From: Prasinococcaceae sp. CCMP 1430
Taxonomy: Eukaryota > Prasinodermophyta > Palmophyllophyceae > Prasinococcales > Prasinococcaceae
Reading direction: 5' to 3'
NCBI GenBank assembly: GCA_013416795.1
Contig: RQSC01001207.1
Coordinates: 1-50,972, forward strand
DNA length: 50,972 nt
Position 1 is the first letter of the stretch, and each line of letters begins with the position of its first letter. Positions 29,390 to 39,433 of the stretch are shown in pieces. The translations under genes and the position numbers were made by a program. The notes beneath the pieces are model-generated. The model was not told the origin of the DNA. It did not search any database and was given only the letters and a program-made list of their open reading frames with translations.

Positions 29390-29427
29390 GCTGAGGGGGG
29401 ACGATCGGTGGGCGCGGGCCGCGAGCG

Positions 29428-30477
29428 ATGGCGCGTGGGGCGCGCCAGGCGCTGCCGCTGCTGCTCGCTGCGGTGGCGGCGGCGGCCACGGCGGCGCGGA
29501 TGGCGGCGGCGCGTTCCCCCGCGCGAAGCGCAGTCGAGCTGCACAGCCACTACTACGACATCTTCCCCTCGCGCAACCGAAACGCGGCGTCGCATAAGTG
29601 GGTCACCCACGTCCTGCGCGATGCTACAGAGTTGCGGCGCAGTGAGCTCGAGTCGGTGCTGTCCGGCTTCTGTGCCGTCTCGGGCAGCCCAGTGCGCCCC
29701 ACCAAATACAATCGCTACCGGTACCGCCTGCCGCTCGCCGGGGGCGGCGCCATCACTGGCGACACGTACCACTGCTGCTGGCCGTGCGTCTGTGACGTGG
29801 AGGTGCGCACTTGCGCGCGCGCGCGCACGCATGCACTCGCGCACGCGAGCACGCGTGCTGCGCCTTCGTTCGGGGCTGACGCGTCCCTCGCCTCGGCGCT
29901 GCCTCCCCTCCCCCTTTCCCCCGCTGCATAGGACTTTCTCATGGTCGACTACGTCGATGGCGTGGTGACCCGCGACAGCGGGCCCGACGGGGAGGCGATG
30001 CCGTTCCTCGCGATGGGCGATCCGTGCGCAAACGAAGAGGCGCTGATGCAGCCGTTCATTCAGCCTTTCGACCGCCGCGAAACCACCCTGTGGCGTGAGG
30101 CACCCGAGGTCCGCTGCGAGGGCGGCAAGCTGCGAGGAGCCACGTACACGCGACGAGGTCTCGTCGCAATTGGCGTGTTTGCCCTGGCAGAGGATGAAGC
30201 GGTCGCAGGCGATGGACTGCTCTCAATGGATGGATCATACGCGGACGATGGGCCGCTCGTTGTTGCCAGCCCGCAGCCGGGGCGCGTCACGGTCACGGCG
30301 ACGGGGCTAGCCGTACAGCTGGAGGGCGAGTACGCGACCCAGTGCTACGATCGTGAGCTGGCTGGTTTCAACAGCGGCATGGGCGAGATCTTCCGTCGTG
30401 TCGCGGCCATCAACCCTCCCAAGTTGAGTGCGCCGCGCTGCGAAAGTGAGGGTGTGTGCCTCGAGCCTGCTCAATAG
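29428..30477 (+). CDS. Secreted or organelle-targeted Cys-rich protein of unknown function, two exons
   Basis: Exons 29428-29802 and 29932-30477 (306 aa), joined in phase 0 across a 129-bp GT-AG intron. The N terminus is a clear signal peptide (MARGARQALPLLLAAVAAA). After it: ELHSHYYDIFPSRNRN, then GFCAVSGSPVRPTKYNRYRY, then HCCWPCVCDVEDFLMVDYVD spanning the splice site, MGDPCANEEALMQPFIQPF, EVRCEGGKLRGATYTRRGLV, and a C-terminal block with CYDRELAGFNSGMGEIF. The CCWPCVCD motif (29770-29796) is striking for a metal- or thiol-binding site. I believe similar proteins occur in other algae, but I know no described function. Its promoter neighbour is the MerT/HMA gene, suggesting metal or thiol chemistry. 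That link is inference only. Confidence 0.72.
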
Positions 30478-30599
30478 TGCGATTGTGTCCAAAGTAATCT
30501 CGCGTGGAAATGCCGCCTGCAATCCGACGACGCGCAACACCTGGCGACGCCGCGAGTGGCAAGGAATCGATGGTATTACGTCCGCGGCCGGCGTACATG

Positions 30600-32499
30600 T
30601 CAGGTGCTCGCCCTGCTCCGACCCCGGGCAGCCCCCCCCAGCAGCGGCCGCGACTCTGGGTCGCCCGCTCCGCACGCGCGCTCGCCGTCGCGCAGCCATG
30701 TCTCGATGCGCCACCCTGCGCAGAGCGCTCGCCAGATGTTGAGCACGCCCTTGGCCACCCACACGGCCCCGAGCGCCGAATGAGCCGGGGCAAGCGCGCG
30801 CCCCGCCGCGAGCGCGGGCGCGAACAAGGCGATCGTGCCGACCAGGAAAAAGTTGCGGATAAATTTCCACCACTGGCCGGCCGCCAGTAGGCCGTCCTGC
30901 ACGAAGACGACGCTGTTGAGGACCTGCACGGCAGCGAGGTAAGGCCAGAGCCACGTTCGCAGGGTGTCCTTGGCCTCCTCGTCACTCCCGAGGAACAGAG
31001 TCTGCAGCTCTTCCTCCAGGCACCAGAAGAGCACGCCAGCGAGGACGCCAACCGCAACGCCGGCGAGCAGCAATCTGTTGCAAGCTCGGCGCAGGGCGGC
31101 AGAGAGGGAGCGCGCGGTGTCGCCGTCCCCATCTGCCAACGCGCGGTCGCGTGCAGCGGCGATGCGCGGGCACAATACCGTGCCGGCGGTGGCGAATCCG
31201 TCCGCCAGATACGAGGTCATCATCCACAGCTGCGTGACGACCGCGTGCGCGTCGAAGGCTGCCTCGCCGAGCGACCGCGCGAAGCACATTGCAGCCACGA
31301 AGCTGAGCTTCAGCATGGCCGAACGAACCAGCATGTCTGCGCCATCGGCAGCGAATTTGCGCAAAAACGCGCCAAAAGGCGCCGGTGGCGCGGGGACGTC
31401 GCCCTGGCCGTCACCGCCGCCTTCGGCGCTCTCCGCGGCACACTCGTCGCCGTCGTCGTCACGCCTCACCGCCAGCACGTTGCGCCGCGGGCACCCATCC
31501 GGAGGCAGCGCCGCAACCAGTGCCCAGCCCAGCGCCGCGGCGGCCGCCGCCGTGGCGAGCGTCCCAATGCCAACTCCCAAGAGGCCCTGCCGCGTGACGT
31601 ACAGCGCGCCCGCCGCACTGGCGATGCCGCCGGCCGCCTTGGCGACACGCAGCACCGCCGCGGCGCCCACGCGGCCGTTTCCTTGCAGCACCCCCGCCGC
31701 GGCGCTCACCAGCAGCTCGAAGGGCGCAGACGCCGCGAGGCAGAGCCAAAGCGCCGTGGCTCCCGCCGCATGCAGCCCAAGCACATGCACGCCGCCTCGC
31801 GCGCTCGCCGCCAGCGCGACGGCCGCCACGAAACCGCACCCCACGGCAGCGCCCGCGGCAGCGCGTGCCGTCACAGCCGCCTCGCCGTACCGCTGTGCGC
31901 CGACTGCCGCTGCGCATCGCGCGCATACCCTGCTCGTATGCGCGCGAGAGCGAGGGCGAGCGGAAGCAGCGGCGCTGTTAGCAGCGGCGAGCGCGGTGAC
32001 GAGCGATTTGCGCGGCGCGGCGCCCTCCAGGCGCGTGCTGCTGGCGCTATCGGTGCGGGCGATGCTTGCGGACGTACCCGTCCACCAAGAACGCGAACAG
32101 CTGGGTGATGAAGTTGAAGACCGTCGTGGCCGCCGCGTACGCGCCCAGCTCGCCGCGCCGCCCCGTGCGGCCGAGAAGCGCCGTCGTCACCGCGCCGCAC
32201 AACGGCACGGCGACCTGCAGCGCCACCGCCGGCGCCGATACGCCCAGCAGCGCCGCCCAGCGCGCGAGCGACGCCCGCGCCCCCGCCCGCGCGCCCCATC
32301 GCGCGCAGCTGCGCCGGCCTCGCTGACTCTCTAGCGTCCCATGCGCCGGCCAGCGAGCCGTGTGCAGAGACAGGCGGGACGCGGACGCGTGAGTTGGCAC
32401 TGTAGGTGTACGGGTGTGTATGGGCGTATGGTTGCGTGTGTGTGGAGGGGGGTGGGGTGGGGGGATGGGGGGGGGGTGCCTGCGCGCGGTGTGGCGCAT
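30600..32499 (-). CDS. MATE family multidrug/organic-ion antiporter, DinF/EDS5-like, two exons (5' end uncertain)
   Basis: Exon 2 31929-30600 and exon 1 ending at 32078 are joined by a 148-bp intron (donor GTACGT). The junction rebuilds FLVDGVCARCAAAVGAQRYG, as expected for the DinF/plant EDS5 branch. Conserved features include WAALLGVSAPAVALQ and ATTVFNFITQLF in the N-terminal half and a second half with FDAHAVVTQLWMMTSYLADG. About twelve helices. The only in-frame ATG on exon 1 is 32499, and residues 1-70 from it are Pro/His/Thr/Arg-rich, encoded by a G-run tract. They could be a plastid transit peptide, but an upstream exon is equally possible. MATE proteins export organic cations, phenolics or citrate by H+/Na+ antiport. 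Convergent with the preceding gene. Confidence 0.75.
32444..32478. repeat. G-run tract (potential G-quadruplex) at the MATE/ankyrin divergent region
   Basis: Runs of 4-10 G separated by single A or T residues. On the other strand it would code the Pro-rich start of the MATE model, a reason to doubt that part of the model. Confidence 0.8.
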
Positions 32500-32685
32500 C
32501 GCATCGCACCGTGCAGGACGCAACCAGCCGTTGTCGACGCGCTCTCGTTTTGATAATCAAAATCAAAATGAATGCACTCGGTTCGATTCAGATTCTGCGC
32601 GCGCGCCAGCGGATCGGCAGCGCGGCGCGCCACACCCGCGCGCGCGCTCGCCAGCGGCGCTCCAGCTCGGGCAGGCGGCGTGGGG

Positions 32686-33964
32686 ATGTCGTCGCCGATG
32701 GAGGAGGCCCGGAGGACGTGGCTCACGCCCGAGGAGATTGCCGCCGCGCGCCACTCGCCGGGCAGCGCAAGCAGGTGCGGGCGCGCGCGCGCGCGCGCGC
32801 GCACGCGGAAGTGGGACGCGCGAGGACGCGGCGCGCGCGCGGGCTGTTGACCGGCGGCGCGCGGCGCGGCTCGCGTGCATTTTGGCGGGGCACAGCTCGG
32901 CGACATCGGCGACGAAGCGGACACTGTACGCGCGTCTCGGTGGCGGTGGTAGCCCCTCGCCTCAGCCGAAGCAGGCTCGGCGCTCGCCGGGTGCGGGCAG
33001 CCCGGCAATGTCGCGCGCCGAGGAGAAGAGGGCTGCCGATCGCTGGAAGCACCACGAGAACCCCATGCACGAGGCCGCGCGAGCAGGAGACGTGGAAGGA
33101 GTGCGGGCGCTTCTATCTCTTGCAGCTAGGGATATGACCAACGAAAAGTTTGGCAAGGCAGGCGCATGGGCGGCAGCCAATGCGCGCACCGAGGGCGGAG
33201 CCACCCCGCTGCACGCGGCGGCCGCGCGCGGAAAAGCAGGCGCAATCCGCGAGCTGCTTCGCGCGGGCGCGATGGCTGACATCAGCGATGGCTGCGGTTG
33301 GAGACCTCTGCACTTCGCTGCACTCGCGAATCACGAGGGCGCCATCCGTGCCCTCCTGGAGGAAGGCGGTGCAGACAAAGGTACGCAAGCAAGTGCGCGC
33401 GCGCGCGCACGCATGGCGCGCAGGTGCTGGAGCGCGGGCGAGCGCATCACGCGGGCGTGACCGTCGTGCAGGCGCGTCGTTGCTGACTGCCACTCGTCAT
33501 GGCGTCAACAAGCCGTCTTTACCGAGGACGCAAACCAGGCCTACCCCCGCGCCCCGTGCGACCTCACGGACAGGCAAGATCTCAAGGATTTGCTGGCGCT
33601 CGACCCATCCACGCAGGCGCTCACCAAAGCCGCGCGCGACGAGGCAGCGCGAAAATCTGAGGCGAGCCGGGTGGCCCAACGTGCTGCTGAGACTGCCACT
33701 GCCGCGACGGGCGGCGGTGGCGTCTTTGGGGTCAAGCCGGACACTCGCCGCGGCGCGCAGCGTACCGGGCCTTCCGCAGCGGGCGGCGGCGTGCTGCGTC
33801 TGATCAAGAGGGTCGCCCTCCTCGCAGCCGCTTCGGTGGTCCTTCGGGCAGTGGTCCGCGAGGGATCGGCGAGCACAGGGAACAGTGCCGCTGAGGCGAG
33901 CGCCGCCTCGGAGAACCTGGAGAGCGCACACACGCACACGTGGACAAGGCACGCAGCGTTTTGA
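32686..33964 (+). CDS. Ankyrin-repeat protein with C-terminal membrane segment, three exons
   Basis: Exons 32686-32774, 33001-33380 and 33513-33964 (306 aa); all junctions keep phase and use GT-AG. Residues ~1-30 hold LTPEEIAAARHSPG. Ankyrin repeats span about 48-135: NPMHEAARAGDVEGVRALLS, TPLHAAAARGKAGAIRELLR and RPLHFAALANHEGAIRALLE. A helical, basic region follows (KAARDEAARKSEASRVAQ), then a single probable membrane helix in RLIKRVALLAAASVVLRAVV near the C terminus. That suggests a tail-anchored protein, perhaps on mitochondria, plastid or ER, presenting a small ankyrin surface. No specific orthologue recognised. Introns 1 and 2 contain long alternating CG tracts. Its stop is 34 bp from the OEP80 stop. 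Confidence 0.75.
32780..32803. repeat. (CG)n alternating purine-pyrimidine tract inside ankyrin-gene intron 1
   Basis: Starts right after the splice donor at 32775 and consists of an uninterrupted GC alternation ending in GCACGC. Sequences of this kind favour Z-DNA. Confidence 0.85.
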
Positions 33965-33998
33965 CTCGTCTAAAGTGCGGACCAGTTATATTTCGTTC

Positions 33999-36509
33999 TC
34001 AGATCCTGAAGCCTATCCCGAAGTGCGTCCGTCCCTTGCCCGCATCGTTCCACGCGTGCTCAAGGCGCAGAGGGCCGATAGGCGTGTCCACGCGCACTCC
34101 GACGCCCGCGCCGTGGCCGTAACCTGGCTTGCCGCGCGCGCCCGCCGGGTTACCCTTGACCTTCGCACCTGTTCCCAGGTCCGAGCCGACGTCAAGAAAC
34201 ACGACGCCCTCCAGCGGGGCGACAAGCGGCACCTGAAGCTCCGCAGAGCCGACCACGTAGTCGCGCCCCGAGCCAACTGCTCCCTCGTCGTAACCGCGCA
34301 CTGAGTTGGTTCCGCCGATGGGAAACGCCTCATGCGGCGGCAGGTCGCCCATCACCTTACCGCCAGCGAATGACACCGCGACAACCACGGGGCCGACCGC
34401 CGCGCCCTTCGCCGCGCGCGCGCGCACTCGGTTGAAGCGAAGCGCACGGTCGCCGATGGGCAACGACTGCTCCGAGGATACCATCATCTGCCCTCCGCTC
34501 CCAGCGCTGTAAATCGCCTCTGCCTTCATGACCGCCATGTGGTCGAAGAAATCGCCGGAGTGCGTCACGGGAAGGCCGAGGGCGTCCTCCTTGATGGCCT
34601 TGCCGGTGTTGTCTGTAGAAAGGCCGCATGCGCGCGCACAGGTGTCAGCGGCGCGACAAAGCACCAGCATGTCATGTCCTGCGGCCATCGCACTCGCGAT
34701 CGACTCGAAGTACGACATCAGAAATCTTGGATTCTGCAGCAGGCTCCATAGGCCTCTGAGTAACACGGACCAAGTAAAATTCATCACATGGGCAGGGTAG
34801 CGCACGCGGGTGTGACACGTTGGGGTGTTGGGAGGAGGGGACTGGAGCTGCTTCCGGCGCAAAACATGACGCACCTCGAACTCCTGCTTGCTGCAGGCTC
34901 ACCCCAAATGTTCCAGCCCACTTGGTGGTCAGTGGGCGGCTCCACTCCACGCCAGCGACTGTGCGCGCAATCGTCAGCTGCTCGCCCAATGGGGACTTGG
35001 CCGCGTCGGCCTCCTCCCCGCCATCCTCTGAAGTGCCATTGGTGGCCTCGGGGGTGCCAGGCCTGGGGGAAGCGCCAGAGGCCGCGTCATCCGCGCGCGA
35101 CCAGCGGCGCATGACCCCAGGACCGAGTGCGGCCGCCATGCCCACACCTGGACTGTTGCTGATCGCGAGGGACTCCTGCTGGTCCTGCGCCGCCTCCGGT
35201 GAGTTGGCCGCGCCGTCGGCGCCACCCTGTACGACGGGGCTGTGCACGTGGTTACCCACCGTGCGCGTGTTCTGCAGCGAGATGGTGCGGCCAGTGCGGT
35301 GCTTGTCGGTGCCGACCCACGGGTCCGAGTGGTGCAGGCGGAAGAGCGTCTCGAGCTGGCCCAGCTCGAGCTTGCAGCTGAGCTTCTGGTTGAGGCCGAA
35401 CAGGTTGTTGTGGCTGTAGTCTGCAGAGCCAACCACGCCACTGAGCGCGCCACGCGTCATTGACGTGGGCGAGATGCCGCCGCCGGCCGAGAAGCCGCCC
35501 GTGGCGCGCTCGACGACGTTCACCTGCAGGTCGATCTGGCCCTCCTCGGGTGCCGGCTTGGGGAGCATGTTGACATCCTCCATGACGGAGGTCTGGTACA
35601 CGGCCTCGACGTCGCGCTTCGCCTGCTGCAGCGAGTACACCTGGCCCGGCTTTGTGCTGATGTGGCGCATGACAATCTCAGGCTTGGTCTTGGCCTCCTG
35701 GACCGGTTCCATGGTTTCCTTGTCCAGGGTGCGCACGCTGACGTTCCTTACGACTGCCTCGGCGACCTTCACATTTGCCACGCCGGCCGCACTCATCTCA
35801 ACGTCGACTACCTGACCGAAGAGACCCCTGGCCTCGTACCAAGAGTTGAGTTTTTCCAGGCCGGCCTTGAACTGCGCGAAGTTCAGCGTACGCCCGTACA
35901 GCTCGGCGAAGACGTCCTCGACGACCACCGCCGGGAGCACTTTGGCGCCCTTCAGCACGACCCCCGTTAGCTCCGGGTTCGGCTCGAGGTTGACGGTCAG
36001 ACGCACGCCGTCGCGCGTGTCCTCCGCCTCAGGCGTACAGCTCGCGAAGTAGCCCGTGGCGAAGATGCGCTCCACGTCCTCCTGGACCTCGCGCAGCGTG
36101 TACGCAAAGTTGGGCTTCACCGACAGGGCGCTGCGCGCGATCGCCTCGAGCGCCTCGTCGCCTTCGGAGCCACGAAGCACGACCTCGCTGTGGGGGCGTC
36201 CAGTGCAGGCGTCGATGTCGAGGCATTAACAGGGCGGGTCAGATCGAATCTCGCGCCACTTTGCCGGGGGGAGGGGGGGGCACGCAGGGCGGCGCGGCGT
36301 TCCGCGCGATTGCGTCCCAACCCTAACATCAAAGCGAACTGTCGCACGCAGCGCGAGTGCGGGCGATCGCCCCCGCGGCGCGGCCCACGCGCGACGCACC
36401 TGATGAGCACGCGCTCATCCTGCTCGGCGACGGGCGCGTCGCTGGCGGACGACGCCTGCTGAGCGGGCGCCGCCGGCGCCGCGGCCGCCGACCGCCCCAC
36501 CCGACACAC
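33999..36509 (-). CDS. OEP80: OEP80, Omp85-family outer plastid envelope protein, three exons seen (5' end uncertain)
   Basis: Exons 34678-33999, 36187-34875 and an upstream exon ending at 36400; introns of 196 and 212 bp are GT-AG. Order: VAEQDERVLIS then EVVLRGSEGDEALEAIARSA, POTRA repeats (YTLREVQEDVERIFATGYFA; EPNPELTGVVLKGA; KPGQVYSLQQAKRDVEAVYQ), then the beta-barrel opening at GGFSAGGGISP, SHNNLFGLNQKL, the Omp85 signature GGTNSVRGYDEGAVGSGRDY, and the last strand THFGIGFRI. It follows plant OEP80 block for block; OEP80 inserts beta-barrel proteins in the chloroplast outer membrane. An insert of ~85 low-complexity residues (34980-35240) replaces a short loop. The 5' exon opens with GTG in this frame, so the true ATG lies in another exon, possibly near 36597. 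Confidence 0.85.
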
Positions 36510-36983
36510 AGACGCCGCACCCCCGCACCGCGCGCGCGCTCTGGCCCGCAGCGCGCGCGCCGATCAGATCGCGATCGCATCGCGCCTCCCCCATCAAATT
36601 GCATCGATTGGCGATTGCACTGGGTCCGCCCCTTCATCCGGGTCTGATCCCCCACCACCCCGAGTAACTCGCATGCTTCACCCAGGTCAGTCACGGGTCA
36701 GCCCTGGTCTATCCCCGCAACACCAAAACGCATGCGCTCCGAAATCCGCTGCTGACGCGACGCGTGCGGGCGCGCGGCGTGCATCGCCGCCTGCGACATT
36801 TAGGGTTTTATCCATCTCGCGTCGAAGGTAACGTAATATGATGTAATGAACAAACCCTAATCAGACGACATTCTGCACCCCAATCCGACCAGCCGCCAGG
36901 CACAGCCGCCGCCGGCGGCTGGCGCGGCGCGCGGGGGCACAGCGCGAGCGCTCGGCGGCCCCGCTGGGGGCTCTGGGGCGGCG
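36510..36983. promoter_or_regulatory. Divergent promoter of OEP80 and DRS1 with inverted telo-boxes
   Basis: TTTAGGGTTTT at 36799-36809 and AAACCCTAA at 36852-36860 lie in opposite orientation about 50 bp apart, 125-185 bp before the DRS1 start. A third ACCCTAA at 36320-36326 lies in the first OEP80 intron. Part of this interval may hold the missing OEP80 first exon. Confidence 0.5.
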
Positions 36984-39350
36984 ATGGACCCCTCGTTCCG
37001 CTTCGACGAGGGGGCTCTGGGGGACCGTGGAGCACGGCGAGGGTGCAAGGTCTGCCGCGCGGGGCAGCGTGCGATGGACGGCGGCGGCGGCGCGCACCCG
37101 TGGGAGTTTGCGACGGCGGCGCGCGAGCAGGCGCGCCGCGACGGTGTGGTGGGCACGTCGCTCGACGCCAAGATTGCGGCGCGCAGGGGGCGCGGTGGGG
37201 GGGCGAAGGGTGGTGGGGTGGCGGAGCGGCGCAGGGGCCGGGCGGTTGACGGCGGTGGCTCGGAATCCTCAGAGGAGGAGAGCGGCTCCGACGACGACGA
37301 GGATGATGACGTCGAGGAGGCGTACGAGCAGCGGCGCCAGCGCGGGGGGGCGGCGGGCGGCAACCGGACCGCCGCCACAGCCAAGCAGCTGGTGAAGTCG
37401 ATCGATGACGACGATTCGAGCGATGATGATGGCGAGGAGGAGGGCGGGGAGGAAGACGAGGGGGAGGAGGAGGAGATTGACGAGACGGACGACGAGAGCG
37501 ACGGCGAAGGCCGGGGCCGCCGCGCGGGCGGCCGCGAGAGGAACGAAGCCGTGGTCGCGCCCGCGTCACGCGCGTTCTTCGACGACGCGGCTGCGAAACA
37601 CGCCGTGTTCAGCGCGACGACATTCGGCGAGCTCAACCTGTCCAAGCCGCTGGTGCGCGCTTGCCAGGTGCTCGGGTACAAGCAGCCCACGCCCGTGCAG
37701 GCGGCGTGCATACCGCTTGCGCTCACCGGGCGCGACATATGCGGCTCGGCGGTCACCGGCTCGGGCAAGACGGCCGCATTCATGTTGCCCATTCTCGAGC
37801 GTCTGCTGCATCGAGGAAAGCATACGCGCGCGGCCATCCGCGCGCTGGTGCTCACCCCCGCCCGTGAGCTCGCCGTGCAGGTGCACTCGATGGCGCAAAG
37901 CCTCGGCCGCCACACCGACTCGCGCTGCGCGCTTGCCGTGGGTGGGCTGAGCCTCAAGGTGCAGGAAGCTACGCTGCGCGAGGCGCCCGACGTCGTTGTG
38001 GCCACACCTGGGCGCCTTCTGGATCACCTGCGCAACACCGTGTCGGTGCATCTTGACAACCTGAGCATCCTTGTGATGGACGAGGCGGACCGATTGCTCG
38101 AGATGGGCTTCGAGGGCGAGCTGCGCGAGATCCTGCGGGACTGCCCGCGCCAGCGCCAGACGCTGCTCTTTAGCGCGACCATGACCGACCAGGTGGAGAG
38201 CCTCATTAGGCTCTCGCTACGATCGCCCGTGCGCATCCGCGCGGACCGCGACCACCGGCCGGCGGCCACGCTGACGGAAGAGTTCGTCAAGCTGAAGCGC
38301 GGCCGCGAGCACGAGCGCGAGGCGGTGCTGCTCGCGCTGTGCCTGCGCACCTACCGCTCGCACACCATTGTGTTCGCAAAGACAAAGGTGGCGTGCCACA
38401 GGCTGAAGATCATTCTGGGACTGGCTGGCATCCGCGCGGCCGAGCTACATGGCAACATGACGCAGGCGGGCCGCCTTGAGTCGCTTGAGGCCTTCCGGGT
38501 CGGCGAGGCAGCAATCCTGGTGTGCTCTGACGTCGCCGCGCGGGGGCTCGACATCATGGGCGTCAAGGCCGTCATCAACTTCGAGTGCCCGCAAACGCTG
38601 ACAACGTACACGCATCGCATCGGGCGCACGGCGCGCGCGGGCGCGTCCGGCAGGGCGATCACCATCGCCACCGACGCCGACCGCGCGCTGCTCAAGCAGG
38701 TGTCCAAGCGCTCTGGAGGCAGCCTTCGCGCGCGCCAAATCGCACCCGAGGCCATCGCGTCAGCGAGTGCAGCGGTGGACGGGATGGAGGCAGACATCGA
38801 CGGCATTCTGAGGGAGGAGGGCGAGGAGGCCGCGCTGCGCAAAGCCGAGCAGGAGGCAACCCGCACACAGAACATGCTCACGCACCAGGACGAGATCCTC
38901 TCGCGCCCCAAGCGCACGTGGTATGAGACGGGCAAGGAGAAGCTCAAGCGCATCGAATTTGAGAAGGCGGCGTACAACGCCTCTCAGGGCATCGCGGTGC
39001 CCGAAAACAATAAGGCCGAGAAGAAGCGCAGCCGGAAAGGTGTGGTCGACGAGTCGCGCAACAAGCGCATGCGTGGGGCGGACGATGAGGACATGAGGCT
39101 CATGGCCAAGGCCAAGGGCAGAGTGAGGGCCATCAAATCGGCGGCGCGCAAAGTGGCCAGCGGCACACTCGTCAAGCTTCCGCAGCACACGGGCAAGAAG
39201 AAGAAGAAGCCGGCCCAGACGGCGGACGGCGGCAGCGCGCCAGCGCCGCGCTCGACGTTCGGCGGCAAGGGGAAGGCCAAGGTGCAACACGCCGGCCAGG
39301 CCGCCAAGAAGAAGGGTTTCAAGTCCTCCAAGAAATACAAGCGGCGGTGA
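36984..39350 (+). CDS. DRS1: DEAD-box RNA helicase DRS1/DDX27, 60S ribosome assembly
   Basis: Single exon, 788 aa. The N-terminal ~190 residues are very acidic (SSEEESGSDDDEDDDVEEAY and a similar second stretch). The helicase core has Q motif QPTPVQAACIPLAL, motif I AVTGSGKTAAF (~258), Ia PARELAVQ, II VMDEADRLLEMGF (~364), III FSATM (~393), IV/V region DVAARGLDIMGV and VI HRIGRTARAGASG (~543). The C-terminal 200 residues are Lys-rich (NKAEKKRSRKGV; KGFKSSKKYKRR), matching DRS1/DDX27, which remodels pre-60S particles in the nucleolus. The acidic head and basic tail argue for this subfamily over other DEAD proteins. Convergent with NUP93, 83 bp between stops. Confidence 0.9.
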   Translation: MDPSFRFDEGALGDRGARRGCKVCRAGQRAMDGGGGAHPWEFATAAREQARRDGVVGTSLDAKIAARRGRGGGAKGGGVAERRRGRAVDGGGSESSEEESGSDDDEDDDVEEAYEQRRQRGGAAGGNRTAATAKQLVKSIDDDDSSDDDGEEEGGEEDEGEEEEIDETDDESDGEGRGRRAGGRERNEAVVAPASRAFFDDAAAKHAVFSATTFGELNLSKPLVRACQVLGYKQPTPVQAACIPLALTGRDICGSAVTGSGKTAAFMLPILERLLHRGKHTRAAIRALVLTPARELAVQVHSMAQSLGRHTDSRCALAVGGLSLKVQEATLREAPDVVVATPGRLLDHLRNTVSVHLDNLSILVMDEADRLLEMGFEGELREILRDCPRQRQTLLFSATMTDQVESLIRLSLRSPVRIRADRDHRPAATLTEEFVKLKRGREHEREAVLLALCLRTYRSHTIVFAKTKVACHRLKIILGLAGIRAAELHGNMTQAGRLESLEAFRVGEAAILVCSDVAARGLDIMGVKAVINFECPQTLTTYTHRIGRTARAGASGRAITIATDADRALLKQVSKRSGGSLRARQIAPEAIASASAAVDGMEADIDGILREEGEEAALRKAEQEATRTQNMLTHQDEILSRPKRTWYETGKEKLKRIEFEKAAYNASQGIAVPENNKAEKKRSRKGVVDESRNKRMRGADDEDMRLMAKAKGRVRAIKSAARKVASGTLVKLPQHTGKKKKKPAQTADGGSAPAPRSTFGGKGKAKVQHAGQAAKKKGFKSSKKYKRR

Positions 39351-39433
39351 CCCGTGCTGCGCGAGAACTTTGTAAAACTACGCTGGCATTCTCACTCGAG
39401 CGCACGGCGGGCGGAGGATTGCATCCGGTGCTC

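Noticed and set aside
29207-29968. Plus-strand frame running through the N gap
   Set aside because: Continuity depends on undetermined bases and conflicts with the spliced model of the Cys-rich gene, which has a signal peptide and a clean GT-AG intron.
30964-32334. 456-residue plus-strand frame
   Set aside because: Antisense to the MATE transporter; Ala/Ser/Arg low complexity.
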